DNA of 64,000 nucleotides from Straminergon stramineum. Its lineage: Eukaryota > Streptophyta > Bryopsida > Hypnales > Calliergonaceae. Positions 60,201 through 64,000 of the stretch are shown piece by piece (within the stretch, counting starts at the first letter, position 1; each line of letters begins with the position of its first letter). Position numbers and translations under genes: made by a program. Under the pieces are notes generated by a model, which saw nothing but the letters and a program-made list of their open reading frames with translations, had not been told where the DNA came from and made no database searches. The stretch is taken from positions 16,621,001-16,685,000 of the forward strand of contig OY987265.1 in assembly GCA_963920665.1 (NCBI GenBank), in the 5' to 3' direction.

Positions 60201-62964
60201 GATGAAAAGATTAAATAATGTGATTCTCTAATTGTTTTTAGCAATTGGAGAGAAAAGCATGTTGAAGTGGAGGTAGAGAACTTTGACCCCACAAATATAG
60301 AGGTTAGTATTCACTTCTAAAGTTCATCCCAATAGAACAACAATAATTAGTAATTGGATCTCTTTCAAAAACAAATAGATCACTAGTAGAAACATTAGTG
60401 ACATACATTTCTAAAACATGACCCTAAATACCTAAATCTAGTGAAGTTGGTTATGTGAATCCTCTCATAGGGCTTTAGAGTAGTCTATGTGGCCCATATT
60501 TTTACTATTGGATAAAAGGCTATCCATAAATCAAGATAACATAGATTGCATATTAATCCCTAAATATTTTTTTATATTCAAAAATTGAATTGAGAGTTTA
60601 AGAAAAAATATTTGAAAAAAAACAATTTTGATTTTCATCCTTTAAATATTTGTTTGCATAGAAGTAGGAACTAGATAGAAATATAAACTAATTGGTTGAT
60701 GATTCTCAGATGGAATTAAAAGATACTAATTGTCTAATCCCAACGGTGGGATTGTTCTAGCAAAAAACAACAACCATGTAGAACATTTTTTGAATTTATT
60801 TGAAAATTGAGTTAAACAATGAATCTTATACGTATTTTTTGGAAGAAGATATCGTAATTTTCCCAAAATTATGAATCTTTTCATCACTTTCTCATTACTA
60901 GTTCAAGTAGAATGAATTAAATCTTTCTATATGAACTAAAATATTTTCTTTCAGAACCAAAATAAAAATATATGTATTTTGAATTTCTGAATTTTTTGGT
61001 GCTCTTTGTGATGAACTCTATTTCGAGATTAGCATCGCATAACTTTTGCTCCCATGCACCAATTGAAACAAAAATTATGTCCACGTGAAGCTAATGTATT
61101 TTTCTATCTTCAAAAAATGGTAGTCTTGCTCTTCCAGAAGTGTTTTTTATAGTGATTTAGCTTTTTCTAAGTAGTGGTGCTAATTTTGGATGAACCTTCA
61201 ATGAGTTGGCTACTTCTATCCATCCTTGGGAGAAAAAAATTTCACTAAGCTAATGAACATTAGTGAATTATGGCTATACATAGATATTGATGAGGAAAAC
61301 AAGGAGGCGACATATCCATCTTCATAGTAGATGTATGTTGGCAAGAATTGAAAATTTCCAAGCTAATTTTTGACTTCTACATGTTTAGAATTATTGAATT
61401 TTGGCGATGTCTAAAGAAAAGCAATTACAACCAAGGCAATAAGACAAGGAATTTTAGAGTCTCTTACTAGTTAGTGAATGCTTTGAAATCAAAATTGCCA
61501 CAACATCTACCAATAAATATTTTTTGTCATTTTAGTAGCAAATCACGGCCATCATTTTCAAATAAGATTGTAAGAATGTAAGTTGACTTGAGAGTTAAAC
61601 CACTGTGTAGAAGAAGAGCTCTCTAACTACCAAATGACAAAATTGAAATCCTCATCTCACAAGAACTTCAAGCAACATACATGCCTTGCAAGCAATTCCT
61701 TGCTTGTGGATGTTGATAATGGAGCTAGAATGCTAGATTGATGTACATTTTGACAACTTTAAACTCATCAAATTGTGAAATTTCTATACCTCTCCAAATC
61801 TCCATGTTGAACATTGATGGCCTGATGCCATTAGATCTTGCAAGCGCCATTGATAACAACCCTAAATTGCATAGATTAATTGAAACAAACATACAATCAA
61901 GTTTCGATTCTATAGTAATAACAATATCCCAAATTGATTGTCTTTTGTATAGGCAATAAAATTGGATTTCAAAGTTCAAAAATTAATATCCAATCCAAAC
62001 TAAAAAATCAAGGTGGATTGTGATTTGTGATGTAATTGCCACTCACTTGAATATGTGATGTTCCCCAAACAACCTCCGATTGCTTCCACTTGCATTTTTA
62101 TTTCTTAACAACTAAGAAGTCATTATAATACAATTAAATCTTAATATAGTTCTTTATAAATCAATCTTTCTACAAATATTGTAAGAGATGTATATTAAGA
62201 TAATACAATATTCTATAGAATAATTATTAATAGTTATACATCTTACTTAAATATCTTGTATAGAAATTGATAGAAAAGAAAAAGAATAAAAATAAGAATA
62301 TAGTAGTTAATACATAAAACTTTTGCTTTTAATTAATATTGTTGAAAATAGGAGATATATCTTAATGAAACTTTTGAAATAATGGCTACGGGTGCCAAAC
62401 CTTGATCAAGGTCTTGGCTCCTAATCTATTTCTACAAGAGACTAATATGACAACTTTAGTGTATTAGATGTTGAAGTATAGACGAGGGCATGCCAAAAGT
62501 TGTGATCCAATGACTAAGTTTTGGCAATGTATTTGGAATGTGTGGCCACAACAAGAGTAGTGAAGACGATTACAATCCAGTGCTTATCGAACTCAATGGC
62601 AATGTGAACTTTTGGCACAAGGCCAAATGGCTAAATACAATTAGTGGATAGTGCAATTAGGCGAAAAAATATCATTTCTACACCTTTAATTCATATGGTA
62701 AAATCGAAGTACATGGAGAGAGGGTGAAATTTGGCAATTTTTCGCCCCTAAAACAAACGTTGGTACCCATGAGGCCGTGACCCAGTCATAGTTGGTAGTT
62801 GGGGCAACAATGTAAGGGAACATTTAATTCACGTGGGACCTGCCTTCCCCACGTGAAGAGTACTATTCTAGGAACATCATTTCCAATGCTGGGGATCCGC
62901 GCTGTTGGAATGCTTAGCCAGATTTCAGGATTCCACACGATGGTCTTCAGGTCTCTCACTTACA
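57241..62964. other. AT-rich region without supported genes
   Basis: No gene, RNA gene or bordered repeat is visible in about 5.7 kb. A short frame at 61738-61959 contains NIDGLMPLDLASAIDNNPKL, faintly like an ankyrin repeat, but it is isolated. Confidence 0.5.
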
Positions 62965-63303
62965 TTTTTTTTTACACAATTGGAATGAAATTTCATTGCG
63001 AAAATAAAAAGTACAAACCAGCCAGCCACAAGTGGTCTGGCCAGGGACACCACACAGAGACCGGACACAGACCCAAAAGAAAGCGGACGCAGGGAGAGGC
63101 AGGTCTCTAACTTACAGAAACTCCCCCCCCTGAGTTCCTGCCGGCGGCCAACAGTGGTTTCGCCTTCCTTTGCCGGCCAAGTGAGGCCCCCTGGTTGTCT
63201 GGTGTCGTTGTCTAGTGTCGTGTCCCTGGCCAGGGCACTTGTGGCCGGCTGGCTTGAATTTTTTCTCCTGCAATGGAATTCCGTTTCATTTGTGTCAAAA
63301 AAA
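62965..63303. mobile_element. GC-rich hairpin MITE with 7-bp direct flanks
   Basis: Arms of about 95 bp pair as inverted repeats: the left arm has TTTTTTACACAATTGGAATG and later AGCCAGCCACAAGTG, TGGCCAGGGACAC; the right arm has the complements GTGTCCCTGGCCA, CACTTGTGGCCGGCT and CATTTGTGTCAAAAAAA. ACTTACA lies directly outside both ends (62958-62964 and 63304-63310), a likely target duplication. The loop is much richer in GC than its surroundings and contains AGGTCTCTAACTTACAG, close to the left flank. No coding capacity is convincing. Confidence 0.65.
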
Positions 63304-64000
63304 ACTTACAGAAACTCACTGTACTGACAGTAAGTTAAGTTGAGCAAAAGTTTCATCAAAGTCTTCCCAGTTATCCATAGCTAAGTCACTCATACGGTGT
63401 TGGGGACCATTTGGTGTTGGGGTCCACAGCATTTTTACTGTGACACGATAACTTTGGTTTATACCATGATATTCTAAACTATAATATAAATCTATGGTGA
63501 AAGTTTCATATTTTTTAAGTATATTTTGTATTTGATATGAATTTTCTTCATTTTTTTCTTAAGAAGTTCACAGTAATTTCAAATTTTCTCCAATAAATTT
63601 GAAAATTTTAGAACTTGTAGTATATAATGGACATCATGTCTGAAAAATAATTAAAATTTGTTCACTCTGTCTAGTTGCAAAATGGCAGAAAATAGAGTGA
63701 TGACAATTGACGCTTCAAATTAATGGTCTTAGGCCCGTCCTTACAGGGTTAACCCTGGAATGACGGACGATGCGGACCAGGTTAGTTCATCACAGACACC
63801 TACAGTAGCGTAAATTCTGCATTTTGAGTTGAAGCTATTCCTCTAGAGCTGAATTCATAAACTGAACTTTCTAACATTTTTGAACTTGGAGGATTGTGCC
63901 AGTTGATGAAACTGAACTTGTTCAGCAATGCTCCTGGTACTTACACACCTTTTCCATTCTTTATAATTGCTGCCAACATCGTTGCAGAGTTCGAAAAGAG
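63304..64000. other. Right edge, no supported feature
   Basis: AT-rich sequence with no gene-like frame, RNA or bordered repeat that I can support. Confidence 0.5.

Noticed and set aside
61738..61959. Possible ankyrin-repeat remnant (NIDGLMPLDLA)
   Set aside because: Only one weak repeat in isolation with no further exons; too little to call.

Overview
The window is nuclear DNA of a land plant. It is AT-rich and mostly transposons, with introns of GT..AG type. A kinase/NB-ARC/LRR immune-receptor gene is present only as a pseudogene. NLRs that carry a protein kinase N-terminal to NB-ARC are best known from mosses, so a seed-free plant (moss, possibly lycophyte or fern) is likely, but the species cannot be fixed from sequence alone. 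No intact host gene and no RNA gene was found.

Layout. 1-5.1 kb: an old foldback (inverted-repeat) element that runs off the left edge. 5.3-5.8 kb: a two-unit tandem duplication. 6.17-6.6 kb: a small terminal-inverted-repeat element. 6.87-7.13 kb: a worn end of the MULE family described next. 7.47-20.9 kb: a large Mutator-like element (MULE copy 1), starting with a ~93-bp tandem array. It carries two convergent multi-exon genes: a zinc-finger/Ulp1-like (C48) protease gene on + and a DDE/SWIM transposase gene on -. 23.9-30.3 kb: the kinase-NB-ARC-LRR pseudogene, with recognisable exon borders and at least eight lesions. 30-38.4 kb: non-coding DNA with several miniature elements (a TTAA-flanked element, a CACTA-type MITE, an inverted-repeat MITE) and a GIY-YIG-like coding relic. 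38.49-51.13 kb: MULE copy 2, inverted relative to copy 1 and almost identical to it (position x in copy 1 pairs with 59384 minus x). 51.13-56.9 kb: a Ty1/copia retrotransposon with one long reading frame broken by two TAA codons; its 3' LTR is followed directly by a primer-binding-site-like sequence, as if a second copy had started there. 57.2-64 kb: AT-rich DNA without genes, except for a GC-rich hairpin element at 62.97-63.30 kb.

How the parts relate. The two MULEs form a ~12.5-kb inverted repeat around a 17.6-kb spacer that holds the immune-receptor pseudogene. Both copies share the same broken codons, so the damage came before the duplication. Differences between the copies that I could find lie only near their ends. 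The nonsense codons in the MULE genes are all explicable as CAG/CAA to TAG/TAA changes, the pattern expected from decay of methylated cytosines in silenced plant transposons.
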